A stretch of 64,000 bases of DNA, taken from NCBI GenBank assembly GCA_019636235.1, contig JAHBXW010000013.1:1-64000 (forward strand). The letters run 5' to 3'. Numbering within the stretch: position 1 is the stretch's first letter; every line of letters begins with the position of its first letter. This DNA comes from Planctomyces sp. Lineage in GTDB: Bacteria > Planctomycetota > Planctomycetia > Planctomycetales > Planctomycetaceae. The notes under the pieces are model-generated. The model worked only from the letters and a program-made list of their open reading frames with translations. It did no database searches and was not told the DNA's origin. Shown in pieces: positions 1 to 7,968 of the stretch. Made by a program: the position numbers and the translations under genes.

Positions 1-1
1 A

Positions 2-79
2 ACCAGCCTGAGGAAGAGCCTTGCGTTCTTCAACCTTCAAGTCACCGACTTGGAACTACTGAATGACCAATCCTGTTGA
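2..79 (+). CDS. possible 3' end of an off-window gene
   Basis: An open frame enters from the left edge and gives 25 residues before a TGA stop; the last residues read LELLNDQSC. The stretch is clearly less GC-rich than the rest of the window, which would suit a gene with a different history, for example a mobile-element gene, but the fragment is too short to recognise. It may equally be non-coding sequence with a chance open frame. The sequence left of the window would settle it. Confidence 0.25.
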   Translation, partial: TSLRKSLAFFNLQVTDLELLNDQSC

Positions 80-82
80 GTG

Positions 83-290
83 GTGAGTGGTCAGGACATG
101 GGTGGCGCGATGCCGAGGGGATCAACCCCCTCGGCTCGGGCGCGTGCGGAGGAGGGACATCGGCGGCGCCCCGGGGCTTCCCTCGCTGCGTTCGGTCCGG
201 CCCCGGCCACACGACTGATGCCTCCTGCCCGATGGGTCTCGCCGGCTCGCCCTGAAGGCCCACCGGCTCGACCGCACCCTACCGGCTCGT
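83..290 (+). repeat. dispersed composite repeat, copy A
   Basis: This gene-free stretch downstream of hppA is built from modules found elsewhere in the window. Bases 83-104 match the reverse complement of about 60606-60627 with one difference. Bases 112-129 form a hairpin (GCCGAGGGG, loop atcaac, CCCCTCGGC). Bases 171-212 match the reverse complement of 60429-60470 at 39 of 42 positions and 15322-15363 at 36 of 42. A further module (GGGTCTCG...CACCCTACC) resembles 60330-60290. The hairpin could also end hppA transcription, since it lies downstream on that strand. No credible gene is present between the left-edge fragment and hppA. Confidence 0.75.
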
Positions 291-317
291 CCGCGCCCGG
301 CAGCCAGCCGGCGCGCG

Positions 318-2876
318 TCACGACGCCTCGCGACGCGACTGCCAGATCGCCCAAGCCAGTGCGACGACCGCCACCACGACGGCGCCGTACCACATCCCGT
401 CGATCGGCGTCACATCGAACGCTGACGGCAGCGCGAAATTGTGCTGCGACGCGCCGGTCTGAACCTGCTCGACGATGTTGGCGTCGTAGCGCATCGCCAG
501 CGGAACGATCAGAATGGCGACCATGTTCATGACCTTCAGCAGCGGGTTCACGGCCGGGCCGGCCGTGTCCTTCAGCGGATCGCCGACCGTGTCGCCCGTG
601 ACCGACGCCTTGTGCTTCTCGCTCCCTTTGCCGGTGTTGGCGTCCAGGTCGCGCGGCTCGTCTTCGACCATCTTCTTCGCGTTGTCCCACGCGCCACCCG
701 AGTTGCACATGAACGACGCCAGCAACTGCCCGACGACGATCGACCCGGCCAGAAAGCCGGCCAGCGACACGGGCCCCAGCACAAACGCCACCAGCACCGG
801 CGAGAACACCGCCAGGAACGCCGGGCCGATCAGCTCCTTCTGGGCCGAGGCCGTGCAGATGTTCACGACCTTCGCGTAGTCCGGCTTCTTCGTGCCTTCC
901 CAGATCTCCTTGTCCTGGAACTGGATGCGGCACTCGTTGACGATCAGGAACGCCGCGCGGCCGACCGCGCGGATCGTCATTGAGGAAAACAGGAATGGCA
1001 CGCTGCCGCCGATCAGCATGCCGACGAACAGCTTCGGATCGGACACCGTCAGCAGGCCGGAGATGCGGTCGAACAGCGCGATCGGCAGGGCCTGGTCCTC
1101 GCCGCCGCCCCCCGAGCCAATGACCGTGATGTAGCTGGCGAACAGCGACACGGCGGCGATGACGGCCGAGCCGATGGCGACGCCCTTGGTGACGGCCTTG
1201 GTCGTGTTGCCGACAGCGTCAAGGTCGGCCAGGATCTGCCGGGCTTCCTTGTAGCGCTCCTCCCCCATCTCCTCGCGGTCATAACCCATTTCGCCGATGC
1301 CGTTGGCGTTGTCGGCGACGGGGCCGAACACGTCCATGGAAATCGTGTTGCCCGTCAGCGTGAGCATGCCGATGCCGCACATCGCCACGCCATAGGCCAC
1401 GAAAATCGCGTTCGTTCCGGCGTACATGCTGGCCGACAGCAGGATGGCTGCGCAAAGCGCCATGGCCGTCCAGACGGCGGACGAGTAGCCGACGGCGAAG
1501 CCTTCGATGATGTTGGTGGCGTGGCCGGTCGTGCAGTTGCGGACCAGGCCGCGGACCGGCGAGTACTCGGTCCCGGTGAAGTATTCGGTGATCTTGTTGA
1601 GCGCGATGCACAGCAGAATCCCGATGAAGCAGGTGTAGGCCGGACGCATGTCGAGGCCCGCCTGCCCCAGGTTGGCCCAGTTGGGCAGGGCGTTGATGTT
1701 GGCCAGCTGGTTCGGGTCGGGCATGTTCTGGGCGTTGAACCGCAGGTACATGTATCCGAGCACGAAGAAGCCGACGACGGAGATCGCCGAACCCATGATG
1801 AAGCCGAAGTTGATCGACCGCATGGCCTCGGCGACGTTCCCCTTGTCGCCGGCCTTCACCAGGTAGGTGCTGATGATCGACGCGAACACGCCGATGGCCC
1901 GGACCAGGATGGGGAACAGGACGCCCACGTGGCCGAAGCTGGCGTGGCCGAGGATCATCGCGGCGACGATGGTGACTTCGTAGGACTCGAAGATGTCGGC
2001 GGCCATGCCGGCGCAGTCGCCGACGTTGTCCCCGACGTTGTCGGCGATGGTCGCGGCGTTGCGGGGGTCGTCTTCGGGAATGTCCTGCTCGATCTTCCCG
2101 ACCAGGTCCGCCCCGACGTCCGCGGCCTTGGTGTAAATGCCGCCGCCGACGCGCATGAACAGCGCCAGCAGCGTGCCGCCGAATCCGAACCCGAGCAGCG
2201 CCTCATAGGCCTGCTGGCCGTAGGCCATGAAGATCAGCGTGCCGCCGAGCAGGCCCAGGCCGTCCGTGAGCATGCCGGTGATGGTGCCGGTGCGGTAACC
2301 GAGCATCAGGGCCCGGCCGAAGCCGACCTTCGCCGCCGCAGCCACGCGGAGGTTGCCCGTCGTCGCCAGTCGCATGCCGACGAACCCGACGGTCGCCGAA
2401 AACACCGCGCCCATCAGAAACGCCATCGCCCGGCCCAGCGCGAATGGATCGCTCCAGCCCAGTTCGGACGTCATCGCCTTGGTGGCGAACAGGACGGCGA
2501 CCAGCACGACGATCATCAGCGACACCGTTGTCAGCTGACGTTTGAGATACGCGTCCGCGCCCTCGCGGATCGCCGCCGCGATTTCCTGCATGCGGGGCGT
2601 TCCCTGATCCGCATCGCGGACCTGCTTCATCAGCATCCAGGCGTACAGCAGGCCGGCCGCCGCCACGCCCAGCACGACAAACAGCAGCACGCGTTCGAGA
2701 TTGGTGAACGCATCGTTCGTGAGGAAATCGAAGTACCGGAAGTTCGCGTGGCTTCCGCCACCGCCGCCACCGTCATCCACCTGAGCAAGAAAGTAGCCGC
2801 TCGGAAGCGGCCAGAATGCTCCCAGGCCAAAGAACGCCGCAAACAGCGCAAGCACAACCGTCGGCACGCGTCTCAT
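318..2876 (-). CDS. hppA: K+-independent H+-translocating pyrophosphatase
   Basis: Membrane-bound pyrophosphatase that couples PPi hydrolysis to proton pumping. The 852-residue polytopic protein has the family signatures KAADVGADLVGK (residues 250-261) and DNVGDNVGDCAGM (279-291), which bind Mg-PPi. The segment GNTTKAVTKG puts Lys at 560 and Thr at 563, the positions that mark the K+-independent class; K+-dependent enzymes carry Ala at the first. That makes a proton-pumping, potassium-independent enzyme likely. It is longer than typical bacterial members (about 650-720) because of a Gly-rich N-terminal segment near residues 35-42 and internal loops. The start was chosen where the hydrophobic N-terminus begins; the frame stays open further upstream, but that part is low-complexity and not family-like. 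It is transcribed divergently from the small membrane protein to its right. Confidence 0.96.
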   Translation of the reverse strand: MRRVPTVVLALFAAFFGLGAFWPLPSGYFLAQVDDGGGGGGSHANFRYFDFLTNDAFTNLERVLLFVVLGVAAAGLLYAWMLMKQVRDADQGTPRMQEIAAAIREGADAYLKRQLTTVSLMIVVLVAVLFATKAMTSELGWSDPFALGRAMAFLMGAVFSATVGFVGMRLATTGNLRVAAAAKVGFGRALMLGYRTGTITGMLTDGLGLLGGTLIFMAYGQQAYEALLGFGFGGTLLALFMRVGGGIYTKAADVGADLVGKIEQDIPEDDPRNAATIADNVGDNVGDCAGMAADIFESYEVTIVAAMILGHASFGHVGVLFPILVRAIGVFASIISTYLVKAGDKGNVAEAMRSINFGFIMGSAISVVGFFVLGYMYLRFNAQNMPDPNQLANINALPNWANLGQAGLDMRPAYTCFIGILLCIALNKITEYFTGTEYSPVRGLVRNCTTGHATNIIEGFAVGYSSAVWTAMALCAAILLSASMYAGTNAIFVAYGVAMCGIGMLTLTGNTISMDVFGPVADNANGIGEMGYDREEMGEERYKEARQILADLDAVGNTTKAVTKGVAIGSAVIAAVSLFASYITVIGSGGGGEDQALPIALFDRISGLLTVSDPKLFVGMLIGGSVPFLFSSMTIRAVGRAAFLIVNECRIQFQDKEIWEGTKKPDYAKVVNICTASAQKELIGPAFLAVFSPVLVAFVLGPVSLAGFLAGSIVVGQLLASFMCNSGGAWDNAKKMVEDEPRDLDANTGKGSEKHKASVTGDTVGDPLKDTAGPAVNPLLKVMNMVAILIVPLAMRYDANIVEQVQTGASQHNFALPSAFDVTPIDGMWYGAVVVAVVALAWAIWQSRREAS

Positions 2877-3142
2877 GATCCCCTCGGATGCAGGACCGAA
2901 TGATGCGGAAAATCCAGCACAGACTGCGAACCAGTGTGGACAGGTTCGTAACGGGAAAGCGGGTGTTGATGCAAGCGAGGGGGGCGGGAGGGCCGCTCCG
3001 CCCGTCAGGACCGGATCGACCGGCCCGCCAATCCGAGGCCTGTCCCGGGGATTGCCGCCGCCCCCGCCGCCGCGCGGCCTAGGGTCTTCCATTGGGGCGA
3101 ATGTGTGCCCCGGGTCTCTCGTCCACTTTCGGCGCCGCTGCG

Positions 3143-3298
3143 ATGCCCTTCGTGCTTGCCAATTGGATGCAGCAGTACTACCGCTTCTACACGCGGTACG
3201 CGGTCGAGTCGTGGAACAACATGAGCCCCATGCAGTACGGCATGGTGCTGATCGGCGTGTTCCTGTTCGGCTGGCTGCTGATGAAGAGCAACCGTTGA
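3143..3298 (+). CDS. small single-pass membrane protein
   Basis: Short protein of 51 residues: an aromatic N-terminal half (WMQQYYRFYTRYAVESWNNM) and one hydrophobic segment (about residues 29-45, MVLIGVFLFGWLLMK) ending in a short basic tail. Small proteins of this layout are common in planctomycetes (general knowledge), with no known role. In-frame starts also exist at 3092 (TTG) and 3101 (ATG); the later ATG was chosen because the upstream residues are unlike the rest. No Shine-Dalgarno is visible. It is divergent from hppA and followed by a hairpin, which favours a real transcription unit. Confidence 0.6.
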   Translation: MPFVLANWMQQYYRFYTRYAVESWNNMSPMQYGMVLIGVFLFGWLLMKSNR

Positions 3299-3310
3299 GT
3301 CTGGCGCAAT

Positions 3311-3339
3311 CGACGACGCCTGGAGGCTTCGCGTCGTCG
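3311..3339 (+). terminator. hairpin after the small membrane protein
   Basis: Nine-base perfect stem CGACGACGC / GCGTCGTCG with an 11-base loop, starting 13 bases after the stop codon. There is no clear run of T after it, so intrinsic termination is possible but not certain. Confidence 0.45.
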
Positions 3340-3631
3340 TCATTCTGAGAGCGCCTGACGCCAGTCTGATTCGATTCTGCTCCGGCCTGGCGACGACTTC
3401 CGCAACGGGCATGTCTCTGTAAGCCCCTGTCCGCATTGCCTTTGCAGATGTACAGGCGGAATCCGCCGGAGCCCGGCATTGACTCTGCGATTGTCGCCCC
3501 ACGCAGGCGACTCACGTCCCCGACACAAACGTCAACGCCAAATCGAGACACGGGGTCCGACGGCGGGGGAAGGTACGGCGAGCATCTCCGTCCTCAACGC
3601 AACGCGCGTCGCAGCCTGTGGAGCACCGACC
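3340..3631. other. gene-free stretch
   Basis: Gap between the small membrane protein's hairpin and the secreted-protein gene that starts at 3632. I see no convincing gene, RNA or repeat copy here. It presumably holds the promoter of the following gene, but no consensus elements stand out. Confidence 0.5.
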
Positions 3632-4255
3632 ATGAAGACCCTGTCCCTCACCACGTTGCTGGTCCTCCTGGCGGGGGCGAATTCCGCCCGGGCTGACCAT
3701 TCCTACTATCGCCGGATCGACCGCCTGACTGCCGACGCGATCAGCGACGCCCGCGACCTCCGCTGGACGGTGCGCGACACGCTCAGCCAGTCGCGGAACA
3801 TGCGGGACCTTTTGAACGACGCGGACGACGTGCTGCGGTCGTTGCGAACTGTCGAGGACCTGATCCTGGACGAGGCCCGCATGAGCCGCATCCATGAGTC
3901 GGTCGATGACGCGATCGACGCGCTGAGGGACTTTGACCGGAAGCTGTCTCGCTCCGACTTTGCGACGCTGCGGCCGGCGGGGTTCTCGCCGCGACCGGGA
4001 GGCGGCTATGCGTACTCGCCGGCGACGCGTCATCCGGGATATGTCCACGTGGAGTCGCTGCGGCGGATGGCGGCGCGCCTGGAGACGAAGCTCGACGCGC
4101 TGCATGACTCGGTCGAGCCGGGGTATCGGCGGCCGATCGGCCGTCCCCGCGGCCCGCATCTGGGGCATGCTCCGCATCCCGGACACGTCCCTCAGAACGT
4201 GATCCAGGTTCCGGTCGGCAAGGGGGCCAGCGTCGTGTTCAAGCTGGATCCGTGA
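3632..4255 (+). CDS. secreted hypothetical protein
   Basis: A 207-residue protein of unknown function. Residues 1-22 form a signal peptide (hydrophobic core TTLLVLLAG, cleavage after ARA), so it is probably exported. The mature part is mostly charged alpha helix with regularly spaced Leu and Asp/Arg (about residues 30-115), possibly coiled coil. A Pro/Gly/His-rich linker (PRGPHLGHAPHPGHVP) precedes a short C-terminal tail. The ATG is placed where the signal peptide begins; the frame is open upstream but not protein-like. It stands alone, with the AAA ATPase gene about 200 bases downstream. Confidence 0.8.
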   Translation: MKTLSLTTLLVLLAGANSARADHSYYRRIDRLTADAISDARDLRWTVRDTLSQSRNMRDLLNDADDVLRSLRTVEDLILDEARMSRIHESVDDAIDALRDFDRKLSRSDFATLRPAGFSPRPGGGYAYSPATRHPGYVHVESLRRMAARLETKLDALHDSVEPGYRRPIGRPRGPHLGHAPHPGHVPQNVIQVPVGKGASVVFKLDP

Positions 4256-4454
4256 TGGAGTCGACTTTCGAAACCTGATGCGCCCCGGCCGACCCGCCGG
4301 GGCGCCTTCGCGCGCCGGGATCGGAGGCGCGCCCGGAGCCGATTCGGCCGACAGCCGGGCGGCCGGCCGATACAGTAGCGGTCAGTCCGTCTCCCGCGGT
4401 TTCGGTTGCGAACACCTGCGTGCGACGGCGAATTTCGCCTCGGGTGATCGCCCC

Positions 4455-6422
4455 ATGCTGCGTTCGACTGCCGCCGCGCTCGAAGACCTGCGGACGCGGA
4501 TCGTGTCCGGATATCCGCTGATTCTCCTGCGGACCTATGAAGAGGAGCGCTGGGAAGCGGCGCTCGCCGAACTCCTTCCCGAAATCGAACGGGGCCTGGT
4601 GACGTGGTCAGCGACGGCCGGAGCGCAGCCGGCGCTGAACGGCGGGCGCACCGGACCGCAGGAGTTTCTCAGCCAGGTCCGGGAGTACCCGGACGATCAC
4701 GTGTTCCTGTTGAAGGACCTGCATCCCTGGTTGAAGGATGCGGCCGTCGTCCGTCAGTTGCGGGATCTGATCCCCGAGTTGCGGTCGCGGCGGCAGTCGC
4801 TGTTGCTGATGAGTCCGCTCGATGAGTCGCCGGTCGAACTGGCGAAGGACCTGTCGGTCGTCGAGCTGCCATTGCCGGGTTTGGACGAAATGCGCGAGGT
4901 GCTGCGCAGCGTGCGGGCGGAGCGGCCCGGGGACCTGCGGCTCGATGAGCGGCAGGAAGAGCACCTGCTGAAGGCGGTGCTCGGATTGACGGCCCAGGAG
5001 GCCCGCAAGGCGTTCGCCCGGTCGCTGCAGGGACGGGAGGAAGTGACGGACGAGATTTACGCCGAACTCGTCGCGGAGAAGCGACACATGGTGCAGGGAT
5101 CGGACCTGCTCGAGTTCTTCGATCTCGACGAGTCGCTGGACGACATCGGGGGGCTGGAAGGCTTGAAGGAGTGGATCGAGCAGCGTTCGGAGGCCTTCAG
5201 CGCCGATGCTCAGGCGCGGGGGATTTCGAGTCCCAAAGGGGTGCTGCTGGCGGGCGTGCAGGGCTGCGGCAAGAGCTTGAGCGCTAAGGCGATCGCCCGG
5301 CTGCTGGGTTTTCCGCTGGTGCGGATGGACCTGTCGAACCTGCTGGAATCGACGCGGGGGACGTCGGAGCAGAATCTTCGCGAGGTGCTGCACGTGATGG
5401 AGACGATCGCGCCCTCGGTGCTGTGGCTGGAGGAGATCGACAAGGCGTTCGCCGGGTTTGACGAGGAGTCGTCGCAGGACGCGACGGTGTCGCGGATCGT
5501 GGGACGGTTTCTGACGTGGCTGCAGGAACACACGGCGCCGGTGTTCGTCGTCGCGACGGCCAACAACGTCGCGAAGCTCCCTCCGGAACTGCTGCGCCGC
5601 GGCCGGTTCGACGACCTGTTCTTCGTCGACCTGCCGAACTTCTACGAGCGGCGAGCCATCTATGAGATTCACCTGAAGAAGCGCGGCTGGAAGCCGGACA
5701 TGTACGACATCGAGGGGCTGTCGAACCGCAGCGAGGGCTACAGCGGCGCGGAAATCGAGCAGATCGTGAACTCCGCGATCATCGAATCGTACAGCCAGGG
5801 TCGGATGCTGACGGACGAGGACCTGGAGCAGTCGCGGGACTTGACGGTGCCGTTGTCGGTGACGATGGAGGACAAGATCTTCGCGCTGCGGGAATGGGCG
5901 CGGACGCGGTGCCGTCCGGCGACAGTCGACAGCCGGCTGGCACAGGTGATGGACGAGGAGGAGCGGCGGGGGGAAGCGGTCGATCCGCGGGGCGTCCTCC
6001 AGAAGCCGAAATGGCAGGAACTCGCCGAGTACGGGCAGATCAACGCGGCGATCGTCGAGCATGTGCGGTTCCACGACCACGTGACGCTGGACCGGCTGCT
6101 GAGCGATCTCGCCCCGCACCAGGAGACGGGCGGCGACTTCGGCCTGGTGCTGCGCTCCGACACGAAGGTGGTCGTCTGGACTCGAATGAGCCGGGAGATC
6201 GCCGACCTGCTGGCGGACCTGGTATCGGGGAAGCGATTGTTTTTGAATCCGTGCGCGGCGGATGCGTATGGCGGGCGTCGTCCGGCGCTGCCGGCCCTCG
6301 AGGCTCCGCCTGAAGAGAAACTGGATCGTCCGGGCTGGCTGCCGATGGCGCTGCGTCTGGTCCCGCCTCCGGAAGGGAGCGGACGGTATTCGCGGCTGGC
6401 GAGGATCAAGCTGGGGAAGTAA
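4455..6422 (+). CDS. Ycf46-like AAA ATPase
   Basis: A 655-residue AAA-family ATPase. The N-terminal part (about 1-190, with YPLILLRTYEEER near the start) and central AAA module follow the Ycf46 family of plastids and cyanobacteria, whose biochemical role is unsettled. Walker A is GVQGCGKS (residues 267-274). The Walker B region reads LWLEEIDKAF, so residue 326 is Glu where Asp is usual, followed by Glu327. An arginine-finger segment follows (ELLRRGRFDDLFFV). About 140 C-terminal residues beyond the AAA lid match nothing I recognise. The start at CCCC-ATG was chosen because family similarity begins there. It is likely cytoplasmic. The sulfatase gene starts 60 bases downstream in the same direction. 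Confidence 0.85.
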   Translation: MLRSTAAALEDLRTRIVSGYPLILLRTYEEERWEAALAELLPEIERGLVTWSATAGAQPALNGGRTGPQEFLSQVREYPDDHVFLLKDLHPWLKDAAVVRQLRDLIPELRSRRQSLLLMSPLDESPVELAKDLSVVELPLPGLDEMREVLRSVRAERPGDLRLDERQEEHLLKAVLGLTAQEARKAFARSLQGREEVTDEIYAELVAEKRHMVQGSDLLEFFDLDESLDDIGGLEGLKEWIEQRSEAFSADAQARGISSPKGVLLAGVQGCGKSLSAKAIARLLGFPLVRMDLSNLLESTRGTSEQNLREVLHVMETIAPSVLWLEEIDKAFAGFDEESSQDATVSRIVGRFLTWLQEHTAPVFVVATANNVAKLPPELLRRGRFDDLFFVDLPNFYERRAIYEIHLKKRGWKPDMYDIEGLSNRSEGYSGAEIEQIVNSAIIESYSQGRMLTDEDLEQSRDLTVPLSVTMEDKIFALREWARTRCRPATVDSRLAQVMDEEERRGEAVDPRGVLQKPKWQELAEYGQINAAIVEHVRFHDHVTLDRLLSDLAPHQETGGDFGLVLRSDTKVVVWTRMSREIADLLADLVSGKRLFLNPCAADAYGGRRPALPALEAPPEEKLDRPGWLPMALRLVPPPEGSGRYSRLARIKLGK

Positions 6423-6482
6423 GTCGCGAGGCGGCGGCACGCCGCTGTCGAGGGGTTCAATCGACGTCCAACGGGAGAAGGC

Positions 6483-7832
6483 ATGCTGCGCACGCTGTTG
6501 ACCGCGCTTCTGGGAATGGCGGCAGTTGCGGGACGGCTGGGCGCGGCAGACGTCCGCCCAAACGTGATCGTCATCCTCACGGACGATCAGGGATCGGTCG
6601 ACGCGGGTTGTTATGGATCGGCCGACATTCAGACGCCGCATCTCGATGCGCTGGCCGCGCGGGGCGTGCGGTTCACCCAGTTCTATGCGGGCGCCCCAGT
6701 CTGTTCGCCGTCTCGGGCCGCGCTGCTGACCGGACGCTACCCGCTCCGCGCCGGCGTGCCGACGAACTGCGCCTCTCAGCCCGGCGCGCCGGGAGCGCTG
6801 CCCCCCGAACAGGTGACGATGGCCGAGGTGTTTCACGCGGCGGGATACGCGACGGCCCACATCGGCAAATGGCATCTCGGCTACACGCCCGAAACCATGC
6901 CGCTGGCTCAGGGGTTCGACCACTCCTTCGGCCACATGGGGGGCTGCATCGACAACTGGTCTCACTTCTTCTTCTGGTCGGGGCCGAACATCCACGACCT
7001 GCATCGCAACGGCCGGGAGGCGTTCCACGACGGTCGCTATTTTCCCGATTTGATGGTTGAGGAGGCCGCCGCCTTCCTGGACCAGCATCGCGACGGGCCG
7101 TTCCTCATGTATTTCGCGATGAACATGCCGCATTACCCGTATCAGGGGGACCAGCACTGGCTGGAGCGGTACGCGGACCTGCCTCATCCGCGGCGGCTGT
7201 ACGCGGCCTTTGTCTCAACGCTGGACGAGCGCGTGGGACGGCTGCTGGCGCATGTCGACTCGCTGGGCCTTCGGGGCCGGACGATCGTCGTCTATCAGTC
7301 AGACAACGGGCATTCGACGGAGGACCGCGCGCACCATGGCGGCGGCAGCTCCGGGCCCTATCGCGGGGCGAAATTCAGCCTGTTCGAAGGGGGCATCCGG
7401 CTGCCGGCCGTCATCTCGTGGCCGGGACGGATCCCGGAGGGCGAGACCCGGGAGCAGCCCGCGCATGCGTGCGACTGGCTGCCCACGCTCGTCGAGTTGA
7501 CGGGCGTGGAGCCGCGGCATCCGGAACTTGATGGCCGCAGTCTCGTGGAGGTGTTGCAGTCGTCTGCGGCGCCCTCGCCGCACGCGGTGCTGCATTGGCA
7601 GGTCGGGACGGGGCCGGGCGCGCAGTGGGCCGTCCGCGAGGGGGACTGGAAGCTGATCGGCAACGCGGCCGACACGGGGGAAACCCCCTCTGGGGCGCGG
7701 ATCCCGCTGTTCCTGTCGAACCTCGACGAGGACGTTTCCGAATCGACGAACCATGCGGACGCCCAGCCGGACGTTGTCGAACGGCTCCAGCGGCTGCACG
7801 ACGACTGGCTGCGGGATTCGCAGCCGGAGTGA
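6483..7832 (+). CDS. secreted sulfatase (type I, Cys-type)
   Basis: Formylglycine-dependent sulfatase of 449 residues, cleaving sulfate esters, probably of sulfated polysaccharides outside the cytoplasm. Residues 1-22 form a signal peptide. The metal-site segment VILTDDQG (about 30-37) is followed by the maturation signature C-S-P-S-R (Cys74), which fits a formylglycine-generating enzyme acting elsewhere, and then by the GKWHLGY motif. The C-terminal part carries the conserved DNG (SDNGHST) and the usual small C-terminal domain. A GGGAG Shine-Dalgarno lies 7-8 bases before the ATG. Sulfatases are abundant in planctomycetes. The neighbouring dimethylformamidase-like gene follows after 136 bases and may share the transcript. 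The natural substrate cannot be read from sequence. Confidence 0.93.
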   Translation: MLRTLLTALLGMAAVAGRLGAADVRPNVIVILTDDQGSVDAGCYGSADIQTPHLDALAARGVRFTQFYAGAPVCSPSRAALLTGRYPLRAGVPTNCASQPGAPGALPPEQVTMAEVFHAAGYATAHIGKWHLGYTPETMPLAQGFDHSFGHMGGCIDNWSHFFFWSGPNIHDLHRNGREAFHDGRYFPDLMVEEAAAFLDQHRDGPFLMYFAMNMPHYPYQGDQHWLERYADLPHPRRLYAAFVSTLDERVGRLLAHVDSLGLRGRTIVVYQSDNGHSTEDRAHHGGGSSGPYRGAKFSLFEGGIRLPAVISWPGRIPEGETREQPAHACDWLPTLVELTGVEPRHPELDGRSLVEVLQSSAAPSPHAVLHWQVGTGPGAQWAVREGDWKLIGNAADTGETPSGARIPLFLSNLDEDVSESTNHADAQPDVVERLQRLHDDWLRDSQPE

Positions 7833-7968
7833 CGGGGGATTCGCCGGCGAATTCGGCATCAACCGCGGCTCATGGGAAATCGGACGTCGTCCGGAAGTGA
7901 GGTTGATCCAGCGGCCCGATTTGTCGAAGGTGCCCGGCGCATGCGGGTCTGCGGGCAGGGAGACCGAC

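Noticed and set aside
42-933. Arg/Gly-rich open frames at the left edge on both strands
   Set aside because: They are built from repeat copy A and the antisense of hppA.
1521-2903. 460-residue open frame opposite hppA
   Set aside because: Antisense of a highly conserved pyrophosphatase; composition is Arg/Asp/Glu-rich without motifs.
2877-3551. 225-residue N-terminal extension of hppA
   Set aside because: Low-complexity, crosses the divergent small membrane gene and is absent from the family; the start at 2876 is taken.
4608-7187. 859-residue open frame on the - strand opposite the AAA ATPase and sulfatase genes
   Set aside because: It mirrors two well-supported genes, is Arg/Gln/His/Pro-rich and shows no family motif. 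Long antisense frames are expected at this GC content.
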